A stretch of DNA of 64,000 bases from Spirosoma endophyticum (lineage in GTDB: Bacteria; Bacteroidota; Bacteroidia; Cytophagales; Spirosomataceae): contig NZ_FOLQ01000002.1 in NCBI RefSeq assembly GCF_900112365.1, positions 1 to 64,000 of the forward strand, read 5' to 3'. The notes under the pieces were generated by a model. The model was not told the origin of the DNA. It did no database searches and saw nothing but the letters and a program-made list of their open reading frames with translations. The position numbers and the translations under genes are program-made. Shown here one piece after another: positions 9,201 through 16,970 of this stretch (position 1 is its first letter; each line of letters starts with the position of its first letter).

Positions 9201-9529
9201 TATAATAAAGAGTCCTGGCTGCCATCGTTTCCTTCGCCATAAAACTCAACATAATCCTGAACGTCAAATAGACCATCTTGCTGACCGACCACCCGCATGG
9301 AGATTTCCTGCCCTCTAAAAAATAATTGCCAGTTGACCGGATTTGTCGCAAGAAAAGATGCGTCTGCGTTTTTAATGTCCTGATAACTTAGTCGGTAAAT
9401 GCCCGCCTGAGCTACTGAAACCTTTATGTATTTCTGATTATACTTTACCCATTCGTTCGCAAATCGACTCTGGGCATTTGCCGCCAGCGAACATCCTATA
9501 AACAATATCGATAGTAACCAAATTCTCAT
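6278..9529 (-). CDS. porU2: C25 peptidase, T9SS sortase-like (PorU2)
   Basis: A 1083-aa protein with a signal peptide (MRIWLLSILFIGCSLAANAQ), a long beta-rich N-terminal region that opens 'FANEWVKYNQKYIKVSVAQAGIYRLSY', and a gingipain-type C25 caspase-like domain. The catalytic His (FFGHAGPG) is near residue 611 and the catalytic Cys (FNGCGAGE) near residue 644. Ig-like regions follow, and the protein ends in a T9SS sorting domain (YPNPATTYAKFEL). PorU removes the sorting domain of T9SS cargo and attaches it to A-LPS on the cell surface. This length and opening match the second, PorU2-type paralogue of Cytophagales better than classical PorU, which usually sits with porV. No porV or other T9SS core gene is next to it here. 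A secreted gingipain-like protease is the alternative. Confidence 0.75.
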   Translation of the reverse strand: MRIWLLSILFIGCSLAANAQSRFANEWVKYNQKYIKVSVAQAGIYRLSYQDIKNADASFLATNPVNWQLFFRGQEISMRVVGQQDGLFDVQDYVEFYGEGNDGSQDSLLYRPKKRLHPYQTLYSDTTAYFLTNSTGAGKRAVELNNSAQGLTPEKFHVEETVQAFTSEYTFNNLKGIEPYLQQSYFEPGEGWSGNNLTLDSVGVVQLKLTGRVVNDWPIKLDGMINGRDNLPHSVQVQVGPTSTLPLSFLGFASQTFQQTITASALQNEQLTLRFTPVKTGYATNNFSITYVKLTYPQALDMTGKLTKAFHILPNSGLTALLSVTNAPASSLAYDITDKANCRYLATQITATQTQIVVSQADRNRTIFVSNQLAKPVAIKAVRFSSTFPKATDYLILTHASLRQSAATYAAYRTSDQGGHYTPFIVEPDSLYDQFNYGEKSPLALRRFADYMLTNTGVKYMLLVGRACSYPYYVKNTANDLVPTIGYPGSDILLTAGLGSYPTNSPAIPTGRLNVTTNDQVLAYLEKVKQLETPALNGLWRKHILHISGGNGKDQAQSLRSALVEAGKTFTNGLLGGQVTSFSKTIEAEVQNINISPQVNDGVSLITFFGHAGPGITDMNFGFASPPENGFHNQNNYPLMIFNGCGAGEIFSRFNTLSTDWLLAPQKGAGIVLAHSYWSFEQPTTLYLTKLYTDLFADASTLGMSLGRVQQRLNQDLDKGAMDAYVESVMLEMILQGDPALSVYPLPNPDFLVSQKGIYLQSSVVGSAIKSSDSIQVVIPMANLGKFVSGQSISLSVKKTTATSSTSTIVNFGSFRYQDTLTVTIAKDLNLQKIEILIDPDNKVVELSKTNNSATLAIDWTQVQGSSYPTTALPDAISPTITVFVNGAIKENKATVDANPHVEIYLLDQNALSAKDTSAVDVYLKSCDTCTPLKLSPKTFEISSTSDNQLRIATSLSLKAGSTYQLVIFGKDAAGNRTLSPYTLDLTVLGNDEPIILRAYPNPATTYAKFELTLNVQELPVESRLMVYNLAGMRVYEDVFSLSTGKNSLLWQGASPGIYLYSLLLTWKGGRMETYKGKVLWQN

Positions 9530-9974
9530 ATTAGACTAACTAAATTAATGTTTTACGCTGATTACAGGTATTTAGGGGCTTGTAAACTTTACCGAATTAG
9601 CAAATTGATGCTCCTTCTTCACCTTGACAGACTAATCATGAGCTGGTCTAGTTCGATACGTTAAGCCGATTTGTGCTACTGGGTAAGATGAAAAGCACAC
9701 CTTAATTTAATACGAAAGCGTGGTGAATAATGTGGCAAACAGTTTAAGCTAATAGATAGATGCACCGCATTTTATCAGTTGTACTCCAAAGATAATGAGA
9801 TCGCCTGAAATAATGGGCAGTTGTGGGCCGTATTGCTACGTATATACGAATAGAAACCTACTTCAGTTTTTGAAGCGAAATAGCGTAATTTACTCAATGA
9901 ATATGGATAATTACGGCCATGAATTATTAAGTGCTACGTGCCGTATAGGTGGTATAGCTAGATGGGAAGGGTTT
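9530..9974. other. Intergenic region without an identified gene
   Basis: About 445 bases between the start of the PorU2-like gene and the end of the histidine kinase gene, both on the minus strand. A 90-codon plus-strand frame (9795-10067) runs into the antisense of the kinase and has no family features, so it is not called. I see no hairpin with a T-run and no clear Bacteroidota -7 element for the PorU2-like gene. Confidence 0.5.
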
Positions 9975-11318
9975 CTAAAAAGTCAATTGCGCTTTAGCGG
10001 GAATCAAGGGCACAATTACATCAAATGCCTCATCCGATTCACAAATATCTATCGTTGGCTGGTTTAAGAGCCGATACTTCATATTAATATTTTGAAGCCC
10101 TTTTTTGGTGGAAGAAAACCGATTAATGCCTTTACGTTGCAGGTTGTTCCGTACCACCAAAAGGTTCTCGCTATTCGTGAAAATTCTGATCGTCAACGGA
10201 CTGCTAGACGAAACTACATTATGCTTTACCGCATTTTCGATCAATAACTGCAACGTCAGCGGGGGGAGCAAGCATTCCTCATGCGCATTGTCGATCGCAA
10301 TTTCTAAACGAATACCCTGGCCATAGCGTGTTTTCAGCAGATGATAATAGGAATTGATGAATTTCATTTCCATAGACAGCGAGGTCAACTCCCGATCATT
10401 AGCCTGAAGCAGATAGCGGTACACACTTGATAGCTCATCAACAAATTGCTCCGCTTTTGTTGGCTCATCAGCAATCAAGGCTGACAAGGAATTGAGGCTA
10501 TTAAACAAAAAATGGGGGCTTAATTGTGCCTGGAGCGCCCGCATTTGCATTTCGGCTACCTCCTGCTGTAGCGATTGCACAGTCTGATTGGCCTCCGTAT
10601 GATCATGATGTCGTAGTTCGCGCTCCCGAAGAAGTGCCTGTTGAATTAATGACTTTTTGAGCACATCACGGCGATGACGATAGGTTAAGCCTATGGAAAA
10701 AAACAATAATTTCAGCACGATGCCAGCTTGAAGATAGGTTAATGGGGTGAACCAGAAAACCCCCGAACTGATGTTGGCTAATGACATTGTCAGAATCATC
10801 GCTACCAGGGCGCCCAGCACGAGCATAGATGAACCGGTAATGAAAAACCGGGAAATGATATCTTTCTTCTGGTAAATGGTAACGACAATGTAGCCAGATA
10901 AAACAGCTAGTCCTGTCCGCACTACCGTGTGAATGAGTTCGTGGATTGGCAGTTTCCAGTAATCGGAGAAAAAGCAAAAAACGACTTCTATTACGAGATA
11001 GGTGACTAAGCCAGCTTGCGTAATACGGAACAGACGTAATAAAGCAGGATGACGATCCTGGAGGTTAAGAAAAGCAATCGTGAAATCATAGTAAACGAAG
11101 TAGGCGGCCATTGGGCCAATAATTCGCACAAAATCAGCGGTATGGGCAGAAATATTCTCAGCCTCGCGCAACGGAAAATAAAGGAGCCAGACTAGCAGGT
11201 AAACCGTGTAAAGACCATAGATTCGTTCACGGTAAAGGCACCATTGCACAAGGTTGTACAACAGTATTGCCATCATCATACCCAGGAAAAGAAACAGCCA
11301 TGTTTCGTACCGCATCAT
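9975..11318 (-). CDS. LytS-type sensor histidine kinase (orphan)
   Basis: A 447-aa protein. The first about 210 residues contain about seven hydrophobic helices (7TMR-DISM-like arrangement), then a short coiled-coil with Leu/Gln-rich heptads (about 225-260) and a His_kinase domain with 'SPHFLFNSLN' (His near 268). An ATPase part follows with 'LPPLTLQLLIENAVKHN'. The kinase transfers phosphate from ATP to its His and then normally to a LytTR response regulator. No LytTR regulator is encoded beside it, so its partner must be elsewhere. The ATPase C-terminus is short, as is typical for this family. Two adjacent ATG codons could start it; 11318 is the first. Confidence 0.85.
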   Translation of the reverse strand: MMRYETWLFLFLGMMMAILLYNLVQWCLYRERIYGLYTVYLLVWLLYFPLREAENISAHTADFVRIIGPMAAYFVYYDFTIAFLNLQDRHPALLRLFRITQAGLVTYLVIEVVFCFFSDYWKLPIHELIHTVVRTGLAVLSGYIVVTIYQKKDIISRFFITGSSMLVLGALVAMILTMSLANISSGVFWFTPLTYLQAGIVLKLLFFSIGLTYRHRRDVLKKSLIQQALLRERELRHHDHTEANQTVQSLQQEVAEMQMRALQAQLSPHFLFNSLNSLSALIADEPTKAEQFVDELSSVYRYLLQANDRELTSLSMEMKFINSYYHLLKTRYGQGIRLEIAIDNAHEECLLPPLTLQLLIENAVKHNVVSSSSPLTIRIFTNSENLLVVRNNLQRKGINRFSSTKKGLQNINMKYRLLNQPTIDICESDEAFDVIVPLIPAKAQLTF

Positions 11319-11472
11319 CTTTACTCACTGTAGATTAAAAAGGCAGTTTAAAGTTAACAAAAATGGAATTAGCTACCGACTGAATAATTAACCAACGGCA
11401 ATTATTCAGGCTTGTCGGTTTAAAAGGATACGACTGCTGGTTCAAATAAGGGCCGTGCTGGCTGCCAAACAA

Positions 11473-11500
11473 CAAAGGCCCCCACTAGTGAGAGCCTTTG
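11473..11500 (-). terminator. Possible terminator of the small lipoprotein gene
   Basis: A 7-bp inverted repeat (11473-11479 / 11494-11500) with a 14-nt loop and a T-rich stretch on its minus-strand downstream side. It lies just past the stop of the minus-strand lipoprotein gene. The stem is short, so the call is weak. Confidence 0.4.
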
Positions 11501-11525
11501 CAAACTTATAAAATGACTTAATCAA

Positions 11526-11723
11526 CTATTTAATCGAATCTTTCTTGGTTGTGTCAGTTGACATCGTCGACGTACTGTCACCACCCATTTTCGTCGAATC
11601 CATGCTCATTGTTGAGGTGGAATCCGTTACAGTCGTGGCTGATTCGGTTGTTTCAGTTTTTGTGCTAGAGCAAGCTGTAGCCAAAGCCATCATCGATAGA
11701 AGGAAGAATGCAGATTTTACCAT
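11526..11723 (-). CDS. Small Ser/Thr-rich lipoprotein
   Basis: A 65-aa protein with a signal peptide and lipobox (ALATAC, Cys at residue 18). The remainder is almost only Ser, Thr, Met, Asp and Lys, with the imperfect repeat 'DSTSTMSMDSTKMGG / DSTSTMSTDTTKK'. It should be a tiny envelope lipoprotein with a disordered, hydrophilic tail. Such low-complexity lipoproteins are common in Cytophagales and have no assigned function. It is a single gene with its own spacing on both sides. Confidence 0.65.
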   Translation of the reverse strand: MVKSAFFLLSMMALATACSSTKTETTESATTVTDSTSTMSMDSTKMGGDSTSTMSTDTTKKDSIK

Positions 11724-11896
11724 GATTACAATGAATTATAGGAGTTGATACGTTTTAACCTATTAATGCGCCATTAGAAGAAAAGTAACCCATTGTGGGC
11801 GTCGAAATTTCTAATTTTGCCAACTATTTATAAATAAGTCATTAGGAATTCATTTGTTTATCCCTGTTTAACAGATATCAGTCAATAATTTCCCCT

Positions 11897-12373
11897 TTAA
11901 TCTTCTTTACTGATCGCATCATATACCAGACCGGCGGCTACAGCATAAACCGCGTGATGCAGCGCATCGATAGCCACAGTTTTTGGGTCCTCCTTTGTAA
12001 CGGGTGGAGCAACATCAAGTGAAGGGAGCATCGTCAACTCAGTGGCCCAGATCGCGGCAAAGTGAAGCAGCGTGGCTGGCCATCCCTGCACACCAGCCAG
12101 AGCAATGAGCCCTCTGGGAATTCCCCAGGACGTTCCATAGGTCCAATGAATCTCCTGGGAGACGGTCTCTTGTTTATCTTTTCGGGTTGGCTTTACCTTA
12201 AGAACTTTAGAAACCGCTTTCACAGGCGTGGTGCTGGGTGAACGCTTGGTCAGACGCATTTCAATCATCTGCGATACCGTAATGGCCGCCGTTCCTGCTA
12301 TTCCCGCCAGAATACCCGCCCATATCGCCAGGCTCAACCCCTTCACTGGATTTTCTTCTATTGTGCTTTTCAT
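11897..12373 (-). CDS. Hypothetical membrane protein (158 aa)
   Basis: The protein opens MKSTIEENPVKGLSLAIWAG. It has a hydrophobic N-terminal helix (about 12-33), a basic linker rich in Lys/Thr/Pro, then further hydrophobic stretches around 'WGIPRGLIALAGVQGWPATLLHFAAIWATELTMLPSL' and 'DALHHAVYAVAAGLVYDAI'. The conserved look of the G-[W/I]-P-R and H-x2-[W]-E elements resembles DUF1440-type membrane proteins, but this is a guess. ATG 12373 was chosen over a TTG at 12400. Function unknown. Confidence 0.65.
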   Translation of the reverse strand: MKSTIEENPVKGLSLAIWAGILAGIAGTAAITVSQMIEMRLTKRSPSTTPVKAVSKVLKVKPTRKDKQETVSQEIHWTYGTSWGIPRGLIALAGVQGWPATLLHFAAIWATELTMLPSLDVAPPVTKEDPKTVAIDALHHAVYAVAAGLVYDAISKED

Positions 12374-12492
12374 ACGTTGTAGTCGTTTGTTTTTGGTCAA
12401 TACCCATCTACCACATAGAAGCAGATAAGGCTACTGATACATAAACAGATACTCGATAAATTGTTACTATTTATTACTGAATGGGCAATTTA

Positions 12493-13345
12493 CTACGTCA
12501 GCTTTGTCTTCAAAAACGTTATAGTACGTTCCCAGGCCAGCCTGGCGGCTGCTTCATTGTATCTCGTTGGAGCGGTGTCGTTGTTAAATGCATGTTGCGC
12601 GCCCTCATATACATAGATTTCGTAAGGCACTCCGGCTTTTTTCAGCGCTTCTTCGTAAGCTGGAATTCCGGCATTAATATGTTCGTCCAGACCACCGTAG
12701 TGGAGCTGCACCGCCGATTTAATTTTTGGTACATCGGCTGCGTCGGGCTGGCGACCATAGAAGGCAATCGCTGCTTTCAGTTCCTGGTCATGAACGGCCA
12801 ACTGATTCGCCATAGCTCCACCCCAGCAAAAGCCCACACACCCCAGTTTGCCCGTACTATCGGGGCGGGTTTTTAAGAAGTCGAGGGCTTTCACAAAGTT
12901 CTCGCGCGTCTTTTGAGCGTCTAGTTTGCCAAATAATTCCCGCATCTGGCTTTCTGGCGTTGGCACCCGATGCCGAGAGGGCGTCGGGTGCCAACGCCAG
13001 AAAGCCAGATAAAGCAAGTCGACGTGTTATGTCCTCTATGTGCGGATTTAAGCCCCTATTCTCGTGAATGACCACTACGGCTGGATACTTGCCAGCGGCT
13101 GCCGGACGGGCCAGATAGCCTTTCATGGTTGTGTCTGATCCCGGAAACGTAACGGACTCCGTTTTGATACGGTCGTCATGAAGCGAAACCGTTGCAGCCT
13201 GCGCATAATTGACTTCCAGGAGCGGCAGTACGCTCAATGCCGAGGCCATACTACCTGTTAAACTAGCCAACCGTTTTAGGAATTCGTCGCGTTTAAGGGG
13301 TTTGTGCGTGTATTCGTCGAAAAGGTTAATGATTCGCTGATCCAT
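12493..13345 (-). pseudogene. Dienelactone hydrolase family gene, frameshifted
   Basis: Two overlapping minus-strand frames together make one dienelactone hydrolase. The N-terminal half (start ATG 13345) carries a Tat-like/hydrophobic leader and 'GYLARPAAAGKYPAVVVIHENRGLNPHIEDITRRLA'. The C-terminal half carries the nucleophile region 'GCVGFCWGGAMANQLA' and the catalytic His in 'EGAQHAFNND'. The two frames join around 12985-13000, where the expected phrase '...ALSASGGTPESQMRELF...' is interrupted by a one-base shift. The shift lies inside the right arm of a perfect 27-bp inverted repeat (separate entry). All catalytic elements are present, so the gene would be functional if the shift were an assembly error. 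As given, only a truncated 170-residue protein is made from the first start. Confidence 0.8.
12944..13010. repeat. Perfect 27-bp inverted repeat inside the hydrolase gene
   Basis: The arms 12944-12970 and 12984-13010 are exact reverse complements, separated by a 13-nt loop (12971-12983). The left and right arms encode different parts of the hydrolase (the GFLALAPD region and the TPESQMRE region). The gene's frameshift maps to the arm nearest the middle. A perfect palindrome of this length within a coding region is unusual. Confidence 0.9.
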
Positions 13346-13547
13346 GAGTTGTTTGATTTTGGGCTTATAATGAGTACTTAACGTAACGGTAATCACCTAT
13401 ATCGGCTAAAAATGTCGATTGAGTCAAGAAACTGCTTCAGGCGTATTAGATTAGGTAGAATAAATTTTCCAAATATTTATCATTATCGTAAATCCGTTAC
13501 ATAGTTGTTTTCGTATATGGAGAAATGTTTATCTAACGCTCACTGCC

Positions 13548-13745
13548 ATGTATCAAGACGATGAATTTAAATTCGATTCGATCTGCCAGGAAGTTGTAAG
13601 CTTTTCGGAGTTCAAGCTTCGTTTTGCTCAGTACAAAAGAGCAGTGCATGAAACTATGTACCGGTTGAACCAGCCTAAACCGTTTTTCTCTAGTCAACAA
13701 CAAGACAGCCGCTCCAGCCTGGCTTATAGAGAAACTGATCAGTAA
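13548..13745 (+). CDS. Small hypothetical protein (65 aa)
   Basis: A frame beginning with ATG, rich in charged and aromatic residues (YQDDEFKFDSICQEVVSFSEFKLRFAQYKRAVHETMYRLNQ), followed by a polar Gln/Ser tail. The N-terminal two thirds would form amphipathic helices. There is no signal peptide and no known motif. It sits alone between the frameshifted hydrolase and the M14 peptidase. It may be a real lineage-specific small protein, but nothing beyond the frame supports it. Confidence 0.4.
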   Translation: MYQDDEFKFDSICQEVVSFSEFKLRFAQYKRAVHETMYRLNQPKPFFSSQQQDSRSSLAYRETDQ

Positions 13746-13819
13746 GTGCTGTCAGTAGATTAAGTTTGTCAGACTACCCTGATAAGCTTAAAGCCGAATT
13801 GTCCAGGAAGTTAAGTTAT

Positions 13820-13871
13820 ACGTATCAACATTACCTGAAAGATTGAAATCCTTCAGGTAATGTCGATACGT
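13820..13871. repeat. Imperfect inverted repeat, 20-bp arms
   Basis: Arms 13820-13839 and 13852-13871 pair with one mismatch around a 12-nt loop. There is no T-run on either side, so a standard terminator is not clear. It lies between a plus-strand small gene and the 3' end of the M14 peptidase gene, where a bidirectional transcription end would be expected. Confidence 0.65.
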
Positions 13872-13934
13872 GTTCATGCAGATTTTTCGTAAGGCAACGT
13901 ACATCGAATTTATATCCTGGCGCTTGAATATCAA

Positions 13935-16682
13935 TTAATTCTCGTCCGACGACACTGGCGGAGTTGGCACGCTCAGGTGTTGCCCAAATAAAATAGCATT
14001 TAGAAATAACCGCGACGTGCCGTGCCAGTACGACCTAAAATTTGGATTGTCCGCGAACAGCACTACTCGCCCCTGACCTTCTGTACTGACCACAACCGCT
14101 GCCGAATTGCTGATTTTCTTCTTGTTTTCAGTGGAGACAAAGCCACTTACGTAAGGCGATGCCGTATACTTTACTACTGTACTATATGGACTGCTGCTCG
14201 GTTTAAGGAACGTAGTGCCATTGCGAAAGATAAAGATTTTACGGTCGCTGAAACCGAAACCTATAGGATTTGTAAGGTCTAAGTCAGCCGTGTAAATTGA
14301 GCCGGCCACTGCTCGGGGACCTTCTCTGAGCGAAATGTTAGCAAAATCGACCCGGTCTGGACTGACCCGGTCTGGACTGACCCGGTCTGGACTGACCCGG
14401 TCTGGACTGACCCGGTCTGGACTGACCATTTTTGTCTGGTCTGTGGGTTTAGCCGCACCTGCTGTTTTTACGGTGTCAGCCCGACTGGGAACAACAGATG
14501 CCAACAGATTTTCTTTTACTAATCCCTGCCGAATGGCCCATTCCGATGCGTTTTTAGTTGTGATTAACGTACCGCCATTTTCGACCCAACTTTTCAGTTT
14601 GCCCACCATAGTTTTATCCAGCGAATTGTACTGGCCACCGACTAACACAACCGTGTTGTATCGGGTCCAGTCAACTCGGCTAAGACTGTTTATATCAATT
14701 TTGGTTAGCGGCAGGTTCAATTGGTCGCTTAACAGAAACCACACTTCTCCTGCTTCAGACGGATTAACGCCCTGACCCACCAACATGGCTACTTCCGGCT
14801 TTTTTAGCATACGAATATTATTGCTACCCAGGTCAATTCCTTTGGCATTCAAGCCAGTAGGTACGCCAACAAAAGGTACACCAGCCTGTCTGCTAACCCG
14901 GCCAATCAACGCATATAAGGAGTCCGGTGACAGTTTCTGTCCGGCTACCGGTACCACGATGGAGCCATAACTAAAGTCCTGAATACGGGAGTCATTGGTC
15001 ATCTGAGGCCCAGATCCGGAACGTCCACCTGTTTCAACGCTGAATGGCCGCATGGCCACTTTGGTTTGTACATCAGCCTGTTGCAACAGCGACAGGGCTT
15101 TTGAGGCATGGAAATCGCTCCAGTTCAATACGTATGCATAGTTCGATGGTCCGTTCAGTATCTGCCCGGCCACGGTCTGTCTTGTCCCAATAGGTTCTCC
15201 TTTTACTAAAGCAACATCCTTCAACTTGGCGTAGGGGAGGCCATAGCCATGAACCAGCGACCAGCCCGTTACATCATAAAATACGCTGTCATGAAAAGCC
15301 GTCACTTCTTCGAAAATTGAGTGTACCAGACGGTATTCCGGCTGATTCGTTGGCACGACGAAGGCACGCCCCTTGTCAAATTTCTTAGCGTCTACCGTTA
15401 CGTTCTGGGGTAAATCATAGACCTTAATTTTGTGCAGAAGCAGCGTTTCCAGAAACCGGTTTGTCAGATTTTCGTCGGTTGAGCTGCCGAATACATAGGC
15501 TTTGGTCGGAAACTTCTGTGCATCAATCAGCGCGGAAGCGTAGAAATCGCGGAGGTGTTTCAGATACAGTTCCTTCTCTTCGACGGCCCCTTTCACGGCC
15601 GCCAATCCCGTGGCCAGGTGATTGCGGATAGTGAACGGGAACGTAACGATACCGTTGCTACCTTCCTGAGCCAGCCCTCGTGAGCTACCCACTTCGAAGG
15701 TTACGCCCACACCGCCCGTAAAATCAGGGTAGGTTGACCCATAAATAGGCGACAGGTTGTCGAACTGTTCTTTTGTCCAGTACAACGAGCCCAGGTTGTC
15801 GAGTGCTTTCGCAAAATACCTGGCCAGGTGGACATTCAGTACGTCGTACGTAGCGCGGGGAATCAAATCATTTTCTGTGCTGTAAGGTTTCGAGGGTTCA
15901 AAATAATACGTACTGCTGGTGCCCATTTCGTGAAAGTCGATCATTACGTTTGGGTACCAGTCGCGGTGGAAAGCCATTCGGTTTCGGCTTTCGATATGAG
16001 CCAGCGGCAACCAGTCGCGGTTAAGATCGTTCAGGTAATGGTTGAACCGCCCGCCCGGCCAAAGTTCATTGTGCTCCCGATCGAGTGGGTCCGTTACGGG
16101 CGGAAAGGATTTGTGCTGATTAAACCACTGCACAGCCCGGTCGCGTCCATCCGGATTTTCGGCAGGATCGAGACTGATAACGGCATTCTGGAGCCACAGG
16201 GCGGTTTCGGGTGCCGTAGAGGCTGTCAGATAATAAGCCGTCAGTAAGGCCGCTTCGCTACTGGAGTTTTCGTTTCCATGAACCGTGTAGGCCAGATGCA
16301 CAACAACAGGTAGCTTTTTGTAGTCGGGAGCGGCTGCTTTGGGATCAATCAGTTGAAGGTGCTCCGTACGTAGCGATTCTAATTTTTTCTGATTTTCGAC
16401 TGAGGTAAAAAAGGCAATAACCTGTGGCCGCTCTTCGTAAGTCTTACCAATAACCTTGAAACTGACTTTATCCGACAGGCGATCCAGTTCTTTCAGATAA
16501 TCGACGATTCGATCATAGCGGGTATAATGCGATCCAACCGGATAACCCAGAAACTGTTCCGGAGTTGGAATGGTCGCATCAAAACCACCAGTATAGCTGG
16601 GAAAATAATATCGGTTCTGCGCCTGCGCCGAACCCAATCCCAGCCAGATAGCCGAGAAAAAGAAGAGGTACTTGTTGATCAT
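13935..16682 (-). CDS. M14 zinc carboxypeptidase family protein, secreted
   Basis: A 915-aa protein with a signal peptide (cleavage after GSAQA, about residue 21). The peptidase M14 domain fills the first 370 residues. The zinc ligands are HGNE (about 136) and the His of 'DFHEMG' (about 249); 'NPDGRDRA' marks the substrate-binding arginine region, and the catalytic Glu lies in 'VTFEVGSSRGL' (about 328). The C-terminal half contains a glutamine-amidotransferase-like fold region (VVLVGGQYNSLD; GGTLITTKNASEWAIRQG), common in this large Bacteroidota M14 group. It should hydrolyse peptides in the periplasm or outside the cell. A five-copy SPDRV repeat (about residues 752-777) forms a probable flexible linker. 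The gene stands alone. Confidence 0.85.
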   Translation of the reverse strand: MINKYLFFFSAIWLGLGSAQAQNRYYFPSYTGGFDATIPTPEQFLGYPVGSHYTRYDRIVDYLKELDRLSDKVSFKVIGKTYEERPQVIAFFTSVENQKKLESLRTEHLQLIDPKAAAPDYKKLPVVVHLAYTVHGNENSSSEAALLTAYYLTASTAPETALWLQNAVISLDPAENPDGRDRAVQWFNQHKSFPPVTDPLDREHNELWPGGRFNHYLNDLNRDWLPLAHIESRNRMAFHRDWYPNVMIDFHEMGTSSTYYFEPSKPYSTENDLIPRATYDVLNVHLARYFAKALDNLGSLYWTKEQFDNLSPIYGSTYPDFTGGVGVTFEVGSSRGLAQEGSNGIVTFPFTIRNHLATGLAAVKGAVEEKELYLKHLRDFYASALIDAQKFPTKAYVFGSSTDENLTNRFLETLLLHKIKVYDLPQNVTVDAKKFDKGRAFVVPTNQPEYRLVHSIFEEVTAFHDSVFYDVTGWSLVHGYGLPYAKLKDVALVKGEPIGTRQTVAGQILNGPSNYAYVLNWSDFHASKALSLLQQADVQTKVAMRPFSVETGGRSGSGPQMTNDSRIQDFSYGSIVVPVAGQKLSPDSLYALIGRVSRQAGVPFVGVPTGLNAKGIDLGSNNIRMLKKPEVAMLVGQGVNPSEAGEVWFLLSDQLNLPLTKIDINSLSRVDWTRYNTVVLVGGQYNSLDKTMVGKLKSWVENGGTLITTKNASEWAIRQGLVKENLLASVVPSRADTVKTAGAAKPTDQTKMVSPDRVSPDRVSPDRVSPDRVSPDRVDFANISLREGPRAVAGSIYTADLDLTNPIGFGFSDRKIFIFRNGTTFLKPSSSPYSTVVKYTASPYVSGFVSTENKKKISNSAAVVVSTEGQGRVVLFADNPNFRSYWHGTSRLFLNAILFGQHLSVPTPPVSSDEN
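14351..14425. repeat. Five perfect 15-bp tandem repeats in the M14 gene
   Basis: The unit cccggtctggactga is present five times without any base change (14351-14365, 14366-14380, 14381-14395, 14396-14410, 14411-14425). Because 15 is divisible by three, it codes for SPDRV in a row on the minus strand without breaking the frame. Identical copies point to recent expansion by replication slippage. Confidence 0.97.
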
Positions 16683-16874
16683 GGTTGTATGAGAGGAAGT
16701 AAGTTGGAAAATATACGGAACTGAGCTATGATTTTGCAGTAAATCCGGCTAGCAGCAATATCGTCAAACGAAATTGGAAATACGCACTTCTATCAGTAGG
16801 CGATGCAAGTTTGTGCCAAAGGGTTTAGATTACGGAAACCTATTGAACCGTATGGTAAAACACAAGCCCCCGCC

Positions 16875-16882
16875 TACCTTTG
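16875..16882 (+). promoter_or_regulatory. Bacteroidota -7 promoter element for fumC
   Basis: TACCTTTG matches the TAnnTTTG consensus and lies about 90 bp before the fumC ATG. I see no good -33 TTG at the usual spacing, so the promoter is only probable. Confidence 0.5.
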
Positions 16883-16970
16883 CAAGTATAGTCGTTGGTC
16901 GGGAGTCGACAGGAAAACCCGCCGATACCTGTTACTAACGACTACTGACTAAACACTATCGACTATTTTC

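Noticed and set aside
9795-10067. 90-codon plus-strand frame
   Set aside because: Its second part is the antisense of the histidine kinase gene and no motif is visible.
14335-14775. 146-codon plus-strand frame with repeated TRSGL units
   Set aside because: It is the mirror of the SPDRV repeat in the M14 peptidase gene on the other strand; the repeat keeps both frames open.
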